Positions 27,885-36,795 of a DNA stretch of 64,000 nucleotides are shown here, piece by piece. The notes under the pieces are model-generated. The model was given only the letters and a program-made list of their open reading frames with translations. It searched no databases and had not been told where the DNA came from. Each line of letters starts with the position of its first letter. Within the stretch, counting starts at the first letter, position 1. Location: contig CANQUE010000002.1 in NCBI GenBank assembly GCA_947626905.1, positions 59,571 to 123,570 of the forward strand, read 5' to 3'. The DNA comes from an uncultured Oscillospiraceae bacterium. Lineage in GTDB: Bacteria > Bacillota > Clostridia > Oscillospirales > Oscillospiraceae. The translations under genes were made by a program, and so were the position numbers.

Positions 27885-29513
27885 TTACTTGAAAAATCCG
27901 CCGATCAGGTCGCTGACGATGTTCCCGGCGAATTGGCTGGCGGCGTTGCGCACGGTCTTGCTGGAATTGCCCAAAAGCCCGCGGGTGATGCTTTTGGTCA
28001 CCTGGCGGCCCATGCTCTTGGCGGTGTTTTTGGTGGCCTTGACGATGCTCTGCTCCATTTTGGTGCGGCCATACTTGTCCCGCCCCTCGGCCTTGTATTG
28101 GGCCTGGAGGGCTTTCTCTTCCGCCCGGCGGGCCTTTTCCTCTTCCCGGGCGGCTTTTTCCATGGCCTTTTGCTCTTCCATGGCCTGTTTTTCCGCCGCT
28201 ATCTCGGCCTGGGCCTCGGCCGCGGCCTGGGCCTGCTCGTCCAGGATCTCGTAAGCGGAGCGCTCGTCCACCGCCTCTTTATACTTGGCAAACAGGGGAT
28301 CGTTCACCACCAGCATGGCCCGGGCGGCGTCGTCCAAGGCCACCAGCCCGCTCTGGGGCGGGCAGATGGTGGTCTTTTCCACCACCGAGGGCACGCCGCC
28401 GGCGTCCAGCATGGATACCAGCGCCACGCCGGTGCCCAGATCGCTGATGGCCTCCTCCGTCTTGAACTTCGGGTTCGGACGGAAGCTCTGGGCGGCGACG
28501 CGGACGGCTTTCTGCTCCGCGGGGGTATAGGCGTGCAGGGCGTGCTGCACCCGGTTGTTGAGCTGGGCCAGGACCTCGTCCGGGATGTCCCCGGGGCTCT
28601 GGGAGATGAAGAATATGCCCACGCCCTTGCTGCGGATCAGCTTCACCACCTGGACCACCTTGTCCACCAGCGCCTTGGGCGCGCCGGAGAACAGCATATG
28701 GGCCTCGTCGAAGAAGAACACCAGCTTGGGCTTGTCCAGATCGCCCACCTCCGGCATGGATTCGTACAGCTCCGAGAGCATCCACAGCATAAAGGTGGCG
28801 TACAGCAGAGGCTTTTGGGCCAGCTGGACGCAGTGGAGGATGTTGATGGTCCCCCGGCCGTCGGAGGCCTGGGTCAGCCAGTCGGCGATCTCCAGGTCAG
28901 GCTCGCCGAAAAACTGCTCCGCCCCGTCGTTTTCCAGCCCCAGCAGCGCCCGCTGGATGGCGCCCACGCTCTGGCTGGTCACATTGCCGTAGGTGTTGAC
29001 GAAATCGGCGCGGTGCTCCCCCAGCCAGGCCAGCATGGCCCGCAGGTCCTTGAAGTCGATGATCTCCCAGCCGTTGTCGTCCGCCACCCGGAAGGCGATG
29101 TTCAGCACCCCCTCCTGGGCGTCGGTCAGATCCAGCAGCCTGCTCAGCAGCACAGGCCCCACGTCTGTGACGGTGGCCCGCACGGGGATGCCCCCCTTGC
29201 CGAACACGTCCCAGAACCGGCAGGGGTAGCCCGTATACTTGAACGCGGCCGGGTCCACGCCCACATTTTCCAGCCGCTGGCGCATCTTGTCGCTGTCCGC
29301 GCCGGCCAGAGCCGCGCCGCTCACGTCGCCCTTGATATCCGCCAGAAACACCGGCACGCCCAGATCGGAGAAGCCCTCCGCCAGGACCTTCAGGGTGACG
29401 GTCTTGCCGGTGCCGGTGGCCCCGGCGATAAGGCCGTGGCGGTTCGCCATGCCGGGGATGAGCCAGACCGGCTCCTCTCCCTTGCCTACGAGTATTTTGC
29501 CGTCCTGGAGCAT
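27885..29513 (-). CDS. HerA-like/DUF853 (YjgR-type) ATPase
   Basis: A 542-residue P-loop protein. Walker A GATGTGKTVTLKVLAEGF is near residue 31 and Walker B PKLVFFFDEAHMLFSG near 265; the arginine-rich segments and overall order match the DUF853 family of HerA/VirB4-like ATPases. After the motor domain (to about residue 410) comes a charged, Ala/Glu/Lys-rich coiled-coil (about 430-485) and a short C-terminal tail with GLLGNSSKTVRN. No nuclease partner (NurA or Sir2) is adjacent, so an antiphage HerA system is not supported; the cellular role of this family is unknown. Confidence 0.87.
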   Translation of the reverse strand: MLQDGKILVGKGEEPVWLIPGMANRHGLIAGATGTGKTVTLKVLAEGFSDLGVPVFLADIKGDVSGAALAGADSDKMRQRLENVGVDPAAFKYTGYPCRFWDVFGKGGIPVRATVTDVGPVLLSRLLDLTDAQEGVLNIAFRVADDNGWEIIDFKDLRAMLAWLGEHRADFVNTYGNVTSQSVGAIQRALLGLENDGAEQFFGEPDLEIADWLTQASDGRGTINILHCVQLAQKPLLYATFMLWMLSELYESMPEVGDLDKPKLVFFFDEAHMLFSGAPKALVDKVVQVVKLIRSKGVGIFFISQSPGDIPDEVLAQLNNRVQHALHAYTPAEQKAVRVAAQSFRPNPKFKTEEAISDLGTGVALVSMLDAGGVPSVVEKTTICPPQSGLVALDDAARAMLVVNDPLFAKYKEAVDERSAYEILDEQAQAAAEAQAEIAAEKQAMEEQKAMEKAAREEEKARRAEEKALQAQYKAEGRDKYGRTKMEQSIVKATKNTAKSMGRQVTKSITRGLLGNSSKTVRNAASQFAGNIVSDLIGGFFK

Positions 29514-29593
29514 GATAGATGACCCCCTGTTCCATTTTTCCCATCATAACACACTTTTCTGCAAAAGGAAAGCTCCCCTTTTCCATCCCCATA

Positions 29594-29622
29594 TTGCGGC
29601 CGGCGGAGGAAGGCGGTATAAT
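29594..29622 (+). promoter_or_regulatory. Promoter for DUF4358-like lipoprotein gene
   Basis: TTGCGG (29594-29599), 17 bases, TATAAT (29617-29622), leaving a leader of about 90 bases. Confidence 0.65.
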
Positions 29623-29717
29623 GGCTCCGGCGGTCCGGGAACTTTTCCCGCCCCCGGCCGTCCATAGAGATGCCGGGCGCCCCGGCCATGAATCCAAACA
29701 CAAAGGAGAATATACCT

Positions 29718-30191
29718 ATGCGAAAGATGAAAACGCCCGTTGCCCTGCTTTTGGCGCTGTGCCTGATGGCGGCCCTGGCCGGCTGCGGCAAAGCCGATGG
29801 CTTCACCACCGATCTGACCGCCTTTTACAGCCAGATCACGGCGGACGAGGGCTTTCCCATGATGATGGAGATCCCGGAAGACGCGGCTGAGAACTTCTAT
29901 CCGGGACTGACTGAGATCCAGCGGAAGCAGACCGTGCTCTACACCGCCGCCATCTCCGCCACCCCCTGCGAGATCGCCATGGTGGAAGTGGCCGACGCCG
30001 CCGACGCCAAGGCGGTGGAGGAGATCTTCCAGGCCCGGATCGACGCCCAGGTGGCCGGCGGGGCCTGGTATCCGGACACCATCGAGGGCTGGGAGAAAAA
30101 CGCCCGGATCGTGGCCCGGGACGGATGTGTGTGCCTGTTCGTGGTGGACCCGGCGCTGGGTGATCTGGCGGCGGACTTTAACGCCCTGTGA
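29718..30191 (+). CDS. DUF4358-like lipoprotein
   Basis: A 157-residue exported protein. The signal sequence ends in a lipobox, LAGCGKAD (Cys at about residue 22). The remainder (DLTAFYSQITADEGFPMM, then EIAMVEVADAADAKAVEEIF) matches the pattern of DUF4358 domain proteins of Clostridia, whose function is unknown. The ATG at 29718 is chosen because AAAGGAGA lies upstream and because it gives an immediate lysine-rich signal peptide; a longer in-frame start does not. It is monocistronic, bounded by its promoter and the terminator at 30205. Confidence 0.75.
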   Translation: MRKMKTPVALLLALCLMAALAGCGKADGFTTDLTAFYSQITADEGFPMMMEIPEDAAENFYPGLTEIQRKQTVLYTAAISATPCEIAMVEVADAADAKAVEEIFQARIDAQVAGGAWYPDTIEGWEKNARIVARDGCVCLFVVDPALGDLAADFNAL

Positions 30192-30204
30192 GTTTCCTAT
30201 ACCA

Positions 30205-30241
30205 AAGGCGGATATGTCGCCAGACATATCCGCCTTCTTTT
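30205..30241. terminator. Bidirectional terminator, 14-bp stem
   Basis: AAGGCGGATATGTC, loop GCCA, GACATATCCGCCTT, then CTTTTTTT on the plus strand; it lies between convergent lipoprotein and serpin genes. Confidence 0.9.
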
Positions 30242-30254
30242 TTTGGCCCGCGCC

Positions 30255-31478
30255 TCAGGCCGGGTCCGTCATAGCGCCGATGAAGATGGGCACGTTGGTC
30301 TTCGCATCCAGGATCATATACACGAAGGGCCGGTCCAGGGTGACCTCCTCATACTGCATGGCCGCCCCGGCCTCCACCTCCACGGCGGTGGCCGCCCCGG
30401 CCTGGGTGCCCTGCTCATCCACCTGTATGAAGGTCTTGTGCAGCACCTGGCTGGCATACAGCGGCCCGACGGAGCACGTGCCCATGGCGGACAGGTCCGC
30501 CCGGGACGGATCGAACAGATCCCCCATGCCCATGTCCGTCAGCGCCTGGCTCAGCTCCCCGGCGTACTCGGCGGTGAACTTGGGGATGGCGGCGAATACG
30601 GGCACATCCTCCCGCACCGCGCCCAGCACCTGGCTCAGCCGCTCCCCGGTCAGGCCGGACACGTATCCCGCCAGGGACTGGCCCTCCTCCGGCAGCAGCG
30701 CCGCGAAGGCGTAATCCCGCCCCTCGTAGTACTTGACGAACCCCTTGGCCTGTTCGTCCTCCAGATAGGCAAATTCAGTGGAGTACATAAACTGCGCCGG
30801 CCGCTCCTCGCCCCTTGCGGTGACGAAGATCCCGTCGTCCACCTGGTCTTCCCGGTAGATATCCTCCCAGGCGCCGTCGAAGCTGAGGGCGTTCACAAGA
30901 TACATCACCGCCGCGCCGGAGATCTCGTCCACGATCCTGTCGATCCGGCCTTTGGTGTGTTCGGACACGAAGGCGTTGATCTCGTCCGCTGTGGAGCTGT
31001 CAAAGGGGGCGGCCCGGAAAGCCGCGCCGTAATAGTCCGCGTTGGCCTGCAAAAAAGCCCTGTCCGCCTCCACGGCCCCCTCCCGGAGCCATATGCCGTT
31101 GGCCATGGCCGTGCCCTCCCCCAGGGAGGCGGCCCAAGCCCTCATGGCGGCGTTCAGCGCCTCCCGGTCCATGCCCAGCACCCGCTCCATCTGCGCCAGG
31201 GTATCCCCCGCCGCGCCGTTGGCGGTCATCGCCAGCGCCTGGATCACAGACAGCGGCGACACCAGCGTGTTTTCCCCATCCAGGCACCCCTTGAAAAGCT
31301 CCACGCCGAACCCGGTGACCGCCAGGGCCGCCGCCCGGTCCATGGCCGCCTCATCCACCGGGACCTGGGCGCTCACGCCCTCCATCAGATCTCCCCCCGG
31401 TGCCGTTTCCGCCAGATCTCCGCCGGCGCACCCGGCCAGCAGGGCCAGCGCCAGCGCCAGTGCAAACACGCGCTTCAT
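30255..31478 (-). CDS. Serpin family lipoprotein
   Basis: A 407-residue serine protease inhibitor anchored outside the cell. The lipobox is LLAGCAGGD (Cys about residue 17). Serpin patterns include NTLVSPLSVIQALAMTANGA near 70, NALSFDGAWEDIY near 195, and the mobile hinge EQGTQAGAATAVEVEAG near 355, rich in small residues as required for strand insertion, followed by RPFVYMILDAKTNVPIFIG. The reactive-centre loop continues AAMQYEEV; the P1 residue cannot be fixed by eye. Gut Firmicute serpins are thought to block host or bacterial proteases. AAAGGAGG precedes ATG 31476-31478. Confidence 0.9.
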   Translation of the reverse strand: MKRVFALALALALLAGCAGGDLAETAPGGDLMEGVSAQVPVDEAAMDRAAALAVTGFGVELFKGCLDGENTLVSPLSVIQALAMTANGAAGDTLAQMERVLGMDREALNAAMRAWAASLGEGTAMANGIWLREGAVEADRAFLQANADYYGAAFRAAPFDSSTADEINAFVSEHTKGRIDRIVDEISGAAVMYLVNALSFDGAWEDIYREDQVDDGIFVTARGEERPAQFMYSTEFAYLEDEQAKGFVKYYEGRDYAFAALLPEEGQSLAGYVSGLTGERLSQVLGAVREDVPVFAAIPKFTAEYAGELSQALTDMGMGDLFDPSRADLSAMGTCSVGPLYASQVLHKTFIQVDEQGTQAGAATAVEVEAGAAMQYEEVTLDRPFVYMILDAKTNVPIFIGAMTDPA

Positions 31479-31528
31479 ATCCCGCGCCTCCTTTGCCGTC
31501 ATTTTGTTTATACGACGGCCCATGTGCA

Positions 31529-31559
31529 AAAAAGTTCCCCGCAAAGCAGGGAACTTTTT
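31529..31559 (-). terminator. Terminator of the zinc dehydrogenase gene
   Basis: AAAAAGTTCCC and GGGAACTTTTT pair around a 9-base loop; T-rich on the minus strand. It lies 5 bases after the stop of the dehydrogenase gene. Confidence 0.85.
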
Positions 31560-31563
31560 GTTA

Positions 31564-32778
31564 TCAGCAGTCCAGCGCGATCTTGAACACTCCCGCCGGG
31601 TCGTCCATGGCCAGACGCAGGGCCTGTTTATAGTCGTCCAGGGGGAAATGGTGGCTGACGAAACCGTCCACGGTATACTTCCCGTCCCGGATCCACTGCT
31701 GGGTCAGGTCAAAGGTGTACAGCCGCTCCCCCTCCCAGGTCTCCATGCCGTGGGAATCGACGCCGATCACCGTCAGCTCCTGCCACCACACCGGCGTTTC
31801 GTCGTACTTGATGGCGCTCATATGATGGCCCAGCTTCACGAAGGTGCCCCGGGCCCGCAGCAGCCGGACTCCCAGGGTGTTGGACCAATCGCCGCCGATG
31901 CAGTCATAGGCCCGGTCGAAGCCGCCGAAGAAAAAGCGGTTCTTCCGGCTCATCCCCTGATAGACCGGGCTGCCGCCGCAGGCGGCCGACGCCGCCTCCA
32001 GCGCGTCCCCCGAGAGGATATGGTCCGCCCCCAGCCGCAGGGCGAAGTCCAGCTTGTCCTGCCTGCGGCTCATGGCCCACACCTCACAGGCCGGCTGGAT
32101 GACCTTCAGCGCCTGGACGATGGCCAGGCCGATCACTCCGCAGCCCATGACCAGCACCTTTTCTCCCGCCGCCGGCGGGCTCATCAGCACCGCGTGCACC
32201 GCCACGCTGGACGGCTCGATCATCACCGCCTGATCCACCGTGAGCTCCGGCAGGATCTTGTACAGCTGCTGCTGGGGGGCGATGAAGCTGTCCGACCAGC
32301 CCGCGCCGGTCCACTCCAGATCGAACCGGGGCTTGGCGCCGTAATTTTCGCAGATGCTGTAGTTGCCCGCCGCGCAGTTGGGGCACCGGGGCAGATCCTT
32401 GTTGTCGCACCCGGCCATATAGGCCCGGATGCCCACCCGGTCGCCCACCTTCACATCCGTGACGGCGGCGCCGGCCTCCACCACCACGCCCACGTTCTCA
32501 TGGCCCAGGAAGGTCTTGCGGCTGGCGGGGATGGGCTCCAGGGCGGAGGTGGTGCCGGTGGTGGCCTTGAAAAAGCTCACGTCCGTGCCGCACACTCCGC
32601 AGGCGATATTCTTCACCCGCACCCAGTTATCCGCCGGCAGAGGCGGGTCGGGGATGCCGGTCTTGCATTTCACCGCGTTGATCCCGGTATACAGCAGCCC
32701 ACGGGTGGCCTTGAACCGGGCCGCGGCCTTGGTGGCCAGCACCCTGGGGATGTCCTTGTCAAAATATACGGTCTTCAT
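31564..32778 (-). CDS. Zinc-dependent alcohol/polyol dehydrogenase (MDR family)
   Basis: A 404-residue medium-chain dehydrogenase that probably oxidises or reduces an alcohol, polyol or sugar with NAD(P). The catalytic zinc site is IACGVCGTDVSF (about residue 40) with GHENVGVVVEAG (about 80); the structural zinc site has CPNCAAGNYSICENYG (about 115). The Rossmann motif is GEKVLVMGCGVIGLA near 195. An insertion around VYQGMSRKNRFFFGGF, and length about 50 residues above average, are notable. The true start is the ATG 32776-32778, with GGCAGGAGG upstream. Monocistronic; substrate unknown. Confidence 0.85.
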   Translation of the reverse strand: MKTVYFDKDIPRVLATKAAARFKATRGLLYTGINAVKCKTGIPDPPLPADNWVRVKNIACGVCGTDVSFFKATTGTTSALEPIPASRKTFLGHENVGVVVEAGAAVTDVKVGDRVGIRAYMAGCDNKDLPRCPNCAAGNYSICENYGAKPRFDLEWTGAGWSDSFIAPQQQLYKILPELTVDQAVMIEPSSVAVHAVLMSPPAAGEKVLVMGCGVIGLAIVQALKVIQPACEVWAMSRRQDKLDFALRLGADHILSGDALEAASAACGGSPVYQGMSRKNRFFFGGFDRAYDCIGGDWSNTLGVRLLRARGTFVKLGHHMSAIKYDETPVWWQELTVIGVDSHGMETWEGERLYTFDLTQQWIRDGKYTVDGFVSHHFPLDDYKQALRLAMDDPAGVFKIALDC

Positions 32779-32808
32779 CTCGCGCCTCCTGCCGGTGATC
32801 TCAGGCCG

Positions 32809-32837
32809 ATTGTACCAGACTTTCCCCTCGGTGGCAA
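32809..32837 (-). promoter_or_regulatory. Promoter for zinc dehydrogenase
   Basis: Minus strand TTGCCA (32832-32837), 17 bases, TACAAT (32809-32814). It separates this gene from the M1 peptidase gene upstream. Confidence 0.75.
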
Positions 32838-32848
32838 GGGGCATGCTT

Positions 32849-34240
32849 TCAGTTTTGGATGTATTTCTCCAGGATCTCCGTCACATCCGTCCCGGCCCCC
32901 GCCTTCACCGCCGCCACCAGATCCCCTGTGGTGGCCACGCCCATCCAGTGGGCCTGGCAATACTCCTTCAGGATGGCGAGAAACGGCTCCCGGCCTATGG
33001 CGTCCATCAGCTCCTTCAGGCACATACACCCCCGGTCATAGACCCCCCACTGATAGACCGGGTGCTCATCCGCCGGCAGATCCACCTTGTCGTCCTTCAC
33101 CTGCTCCGCGCCGGCGGCGACGGCCGAGATCTCCCAGGCCGGCCAGTCGCTTCCCGCCGCCTCCAAGCACAGGTATCCGGCAAACTGGGCGAAGCCCTCG
33201 TCCAGCCAGGGCTCCCTGTTCTCGTCGTTGCCCACAGCGGCGTAGAACCACTGATGGGCCACCTCGTGAAAGGCGTACATCTCCTTGCCAAAGTCCGTGG
33301 ACTCCGAATCGAAATAGACGGTCACAAGGCCGGAATATTCCATGCTCACGGCAAAATTGGTGCCCAGAGCGGCGTTGGTGACCACCAGCGTGTCATGGGG
33401 ATAGGGCCCGAACCGCTCGCCAAAGTATCCCAGGGCGAAGGCCGCGGCGTCCATCACCTGATCCATCCCCGGCTCTGTCACGCCGGCGGTGTTGGGATCG
33501 AAATACCCCAGCACCCGCACATCCCCCGCCTGCCGCTCCTTTCGCACATAGTTCCGGCAGGCGATCACCACCAGATCCCGCCGGTCCCGGCAGCTGTAGC
33601 GGTATTGCGTCTTTTCTTCTCCCTCGCTCACGGCCATCTCATCCCCGTTGCAGGCCAGCACGTACCCCGCCGGGACGCGGACGGTCACGTCATAATCCGC
33701 CGTCCGGGCATACCGGCCGTCCCCCTCTTCCTGCAAAGGGTCCGTGTCCCAGCCGTTTTCGTCGTACACCGCCAGCTGCAGCCCGAAACCGGGCAGCTGC
33801 ACGTCCCCCGCCGGGGACACGCCGTATTTCCGCTCCAGGTCCGGGATCGTCACCGCGCAGTCGAACACCAGCTCCGCCGTTTCCCCCGGCGCCAGCGGCG
33901 CGGCCAGCTCCACCCGGTACAGCACCCCCTCCTGGCTGCGCTCATAGCCCAGGGGCGTCCCCGCCCCGTCGGTGACGGACGTGACCAGCACGTCCCCGTC
34001 CTCGGTATGGAAAAGGCCCTTGTACATATTGGCGTACAGGTGGAACCACAGCTCCTTCGTTTCATCCGCGCCGGTGTTGGTGATCTCCGCCCGCTGGGTA
34101 TAGGTCATGGTCCGGCCGTCCGGGTCCAGATCGGCGTCGATGGTATATCGCTCGGAAAAGGCCAGATCCCGCTCCCCGCCGCAGCCCGCCAGGGTGGCCA
34201 GCGCCAGGATCAGCATACAAAACAGCGTCACGCGCTTCAT
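32849..34240 (-). CDS. M1 family metallopeptidase, lipoprotein
   Basis: A 463-residue extracytoplasmic aminopeptidase-like protein. Its signal peptide ends with ATLAGCGGER (lipobox Cys about residue 18). The zinc motif is HEVAHQWFYAAVGN followed by WLDEGFAQ (the HExxH-x18-E pattern, about residues 315-338); the family's substrate motif appears as SMEYSGLV near 300, a variant of GAMEN. The N-terminal beta-sheet domain precedes it. ATG 34238-34240 follows AAAGGAGG. The promoter carries repeated palindromic boxes, so expression is probably conditional. Confidence 0.87.
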   Translation of the reverse strand: MKRVTLFCMLILALATLAGCGGERDLAFSERYTIDADLDPDGRTMTYTQRAEITNTGADETKELWFHLYANMYKGLFHTEDGDVLVTSVTDGAGTPLGYERSQEGVLYRVELAAPLAPGETAELVFDCAVTIPDLERKYGVSPAGDVQLPGFGLQLAVYDENGWDTDPLQEEGDGRYARTADYDVTVRVPAGYVLACNGDEMAVSEGEEKTQYRYSCRDRRDLVVIACRNYVRKERQAGDVRVLGYFDPNTAGVTEPGMDQVMDAAAFALGYFGERFGPYPHDTLVVTNAALGTNFAVSMEYSGLVTVYFDSESTDFGKEMYAFHEVAHQWFYAAVGNDENREPWLDEGFAQFAGYLCLEAAGSDWPAWEISAVAAGAEQVKDDKVDLPADEHPVYQWGVYDRGCMCLKELMDAIGREPFLAILKEYCQAHWMGVATTGDLVAAVKAGAGTDVTEILEKYIQN

Positions 34241-34261
34241 ATCGGATGCCTCCTTTTTTCG

Positions 34262-34322
34262 TTCTATTGCAGTAGGCTTTCTATTGCAATAGAACAATAG
34301 CACATCCTCCCTGCCCTGTCAA
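34262..34322 (-). promoter_or_regulatory. Promoter with two operator-like boxes before the M1 peptidase gene
   Basis: Minus strand TTGACA (34317-34322), 17 bases, TATTGT (34294-34299). Just downstream is the perfect 16-base palindrome TTCTATTGCAATAGAA (34279-34294), and 17 bases further the same half-site TTCTATTGCA recurs at 34262-34271 with an imperfect partner. The spacing and position fit repression of transcription start. The cognate regulator is not in the window. Confidence 0.7.
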
Positions 34323-34330
34323 GGAAAATA

Positions 34331-34359
34331 TTGCGCTCTCCCGCCGGCGGTGGTACAAT
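34331..34359 (+). promoter_or_regulatory. Promoter for SLC13-like permease
   Basis: TTGCGC (34331-34336), 17 bases, TACAAT (34354-34359), divergent from the M1 peptidase promoter. Confidence 0.65.
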
Positions 34360-34403
34360 GGCCCGGCGCACAGGCGCGACATTCTTCCTCAGAGGTAGTA
34401 CGT

Positions 34404-35510
34404 ATGGAACGTGTCCGTTCTTTTTTCCGGCGGGAACCGGTGCTGTGCATCGCGGCAGCCGCAGCGTTGATCAGCTGCTTTTTTGTCCCTCCGGACGGGG
34501 AATATCCCGGCTACATCGACTTTCGGACCCTGGCGCTTTTATACGCGCTGATGACCGTGGTGGCCGGGCTTGGCAAAGCGGGGCTCTTCACCTCCCTGGC
34601 CCACAGCCTGTGCGTCCGGGCCGGGAGCACCCGGGCCATCGGCGCGATGCTGGTGATGCTGAGCTTTTTCAGCGCCATGCTCATCACCAACGACGTGGCT
34701 CTGCTGACCTTCGTGCCCTTCGCGGTGGTGGTGCTCACCATGGCCGGCCGGGGGCAGGATCTGATCCGGGTGGTGGTGCTGCAGACCGTGGCCGCCAACC
34801 TGGGCAGCATGCTCACCCCCGTAGGCAACCCCCAGAACCTGTATCTCTACTCCTATTACAACATGTCCGCCGGGGCGTTTTTCGCCGCCACGGCCCCGGT
34901 GTGGCTGGCGTCCCTGGTCCTGCTGGCCCTTTGCTGTCTGACCCTGCCCCGGGCGCCAATCCGGCCCCAGCTGGGCCAGGCGCCGGGGCTGGAGCGAAAG
35001 CTCCTGGCGCTGTATACGGCGCTGTTCATCCTGTGCCTGACCACGGTGGTGCGGCTGGTGCCCTGGCCAGTCATGCTTTTGGGCGTCGTCGCGGCGGTGG
35101 GCCTGCTGGACCGGAAGACCCTGCTGCGGGCGGACTTTATGCTGCTGGCCACCTTTGTGGCCTTCTTCGTCTTCGCCGGGAACCTGGCCCGCATCGGCGC
35201 GGTGGACGCGCTGCTGCGCCGGCTACTGGACGGGCGGGAATTTCTGACGGGTCTGCTGACCAGCCAGGCGATCAGCAACGTGCCGGCGGCGCTGCTGCTG
35301 TCCGGCTTTACGGACAACGCGAAGGCCCTGCTGCTGGGGGTAGATGTGGGCGGTCTGGGCACTCCCATCGCCAGCCTCGCCAGCCTCATCGGCCTGAAGC
35401 TCTATTCCCGGTCGGAGGGCGCCCGGCCGGGCCGGTTCCTGGCGGAATTTACGGCGGTCAATCTGGCGCTGCTGCTGATTCTGTCCGCCCTGGCGCTGGC
35501 CATGGGATGA
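34404..35510 (+). CDS. SLC13/ArsB-like anion permease
   Basis: A 368-residue membrane protein with about 10 hydrophobic segments. The re-entrant loop motifs characteristic of the ion transporter superfamily are visible: MLITNDVALLTFVPFAVVV near residue 95 and NLGSMLTPVGNPQNLYLYS near 135, with a second SQAISNVPAALLLSGFTDN in the C-terminal half. Such proteins move dicarboxylates, sulfate, arsenite or Na+ with H+. The ATG at 34404 has a weak AGAGG site. It is shorter than many family members, but both halves appear complete. The substrate is unknown. Confidence 0.82.
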   Translation: MERVRSFFRREPVLCIAAAAALISCFFVPPDGEYPGYIDFRTLALLYALMTVVAGLGKAGLFTSLAHSLCVRAGSTRAIGAMLVMLSFFSAMLITNDVALLTFVPFAVVVLTMAGRGQDLIRVVVLQTVAANLGSMLTPVGNPQNLYLYSYYNMSAGAFFAATAPVWLASLVLLALCCLTLPRAPIRPQLGQAPGLERKLLALYTALFILCLTTVVRLVPWPVMLLGVVAAVGLLDRKTLLRADFMLLATFVAFFVFAGNLARIGAVDALLRRLLDGREFLTGLLTSQAISNVPAALLLSGFTDNAKALLLGVDVGGLGTPIASLASLIGLKLYSRSEGARPGRFLAEFTAVNLALLLILSALALAMG

Positions 35511-35670
35511 CCGGCCAGGGCAGCCTGACGGCGACTCCGGCCAGGCGGGCCCTCCGTAATCGTTGTAACATTTTGGTTCGACATTTTTTGTATAAGTTAC
35601 ATATTGACATCAACAGATGACATAGGGCATTATGTGGATTGGATTATAGGAGGAAAGCCCGAGGTACCCG
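35511..35670. other. 160-base gap before the lipid operon
   Basis: No gene. An AT-rich stretch (35570-35615) contains TTGACA at 35604-35609 and several TATA-like boxes, one of which probably forms the promoter of the next operon, but no pair with ideal spacing could be chosen. AGGAGGAAAG precedes the following ATG by an unusually long interval (about 14 bases). Confidence 0.35.
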
Positions 35671-36795
35671 ATGAAAGCATTGATCCTGACCTGCAGCACC
35701 GGCCAGGGCCACAACTCTGTGGCGGCGGCGGTGCAGGAAGTCTTTTCAGCCCATGGGGCGGCGTGCGACATTGCCGACACGCTGTCCTTTCTCTCCGAAA
35801 AGGCGTCGGAGGCCATCTGCCGGTGGCACACCCGGCTGTACCGGCACATCCCCTCGGCGTGGCGGGTCAGCTACCGGCTGCTGGAGCAGCATCCCGCCAT
35901 GGGGGAGGAGCACAATCCGCTGGCCAACATCCTGGCCCTGGGTACGGACAAGCTGTATGCCCTTATCGCCCAGAAGGGATATGACTGTCTGATCTGCCCC
36001 CATGTGTTTTCGGCGCTGATGGTCACCCGGCTGCAAAAGCTGCACCCGGAGCTGGCGCCGGCCACGTCGTTCATCGCCACGGATTATACCTGCAGCCCCT
36101 TTGTGGATGAATGCCGGATGGACCGGTACTTCGTCCCCTCCCCCCTGGTAGCGGAGGAGTGCGTACAGGCCGGCGTCCCGGCCCGGCAGATCGTCACGAT
36201 ACCGGGGGTGCCCGTGCGCCGGGCCTTTTACGAGCCTGTGGCCAAGGCGGAGGCCCGGCGGCGGCTGGGCCTGCCGGAAACGGGGCGGCTGGTACTGGCC
36301 ATGTGCGGGTCCATGGGCTGCGGCCACCTGGACGAGCTGGCGGAACAGCTGGCCCATCGGCTGCCGGGAGGCAGCGCGCTGGCGGTGGTCTGCGGCACCA
36401 ACGTCCATCTGCAGCGAAAGCTGGAGCGCGCTTTTGCCGGCCGGCCGAACATAGCCATATGGGGCTACCGGGACGACATCCCCCTGTTGATGGACAGCGC
36501 GGACCTGTTTCTGACCAAGGCCGGCGGCGTGAGCACCTCCGAGGCGGCGGTGAAGGGCCTGCCCATGGTGCTGGTGGACGCCATATCCGCCTGTGAGGGG
36601 CCCAATCTGCGCCACTTCTGCGCCACCGGCGGCGCCGTGACCGCGCCTGACCCCGAGGCGCTGACGGAGCTGTGCCTGCGCCTGCTGGCGGACGGGAAGA
36701 GGCTGGAGAAAATGCGCGGGGCGTTGCTGCAAAAGCAAAACGCCGCGGAAGCGATATGGGCGCAGTTGGTGGAAAAGGAGGCCGTCCGGCAATGA
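35671..36795 (+). CDS. MGDG synthase/UgtP-like glycosyltransferase (GT28 type)
   Basis: A 374-residue GT-B enzyme predicted to glycosylate diacylglycerol or another membrane lipid at the inner membrane face. The N-terminal half starts MKALILTCSTGQGHNSVAAA, the classic MGDG-synthase opening, with an amphipathic stretch after it; the donor half has LAMCGSMGCGHLDELA near 210 and the UDP-sugar motif LTKAGGVSTSEAAVKGLP near 285. It overlaps the next gene by 4 bases (ATGA). With an acyltransferase and a PAP2 gene downstream, an acylated glycolipid pathway is plausible. Confidence 0.88.
   Translation: MKALILTCSTGQGHNSVAAAVQEVFSAHGAACDIADTLSFLSEKASEAICRWHTRLYRHIPSAWRVSYRLLEQHPAMGEEHNPLANILALGTDKLYALIAQKGYDCLICPHVFSALMVTRLQKLHPELAPATSFIATDYTCSPFVDECRMDRYFVPSPLVAEECVQAGVPARQIVTIPGVPVRRAFYEPVAKAEARRRLGLPETGRLVLAMCGSMGCGHLDELAEQLAHRLPGGSALAVVCGTNVHLQRKLERAFAGRPNIAIWGYRDDIPLLMDSADLFLTKAGGVSTSEAAVKGLPMVLVDAISACEGPNLRHFCATGGAVTAPDPEALTELCLRLLADGKRLEKMRGALLQKQNAAEAIWAQLVEKEAVRQ

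Noticed and set aside
27885..29513. HerA-type antiphage defence system
   Set aside because: The ATPase has no adjacent NurA, Sir2 or other effector; the DUF853 type is usually a stand-alone gene.
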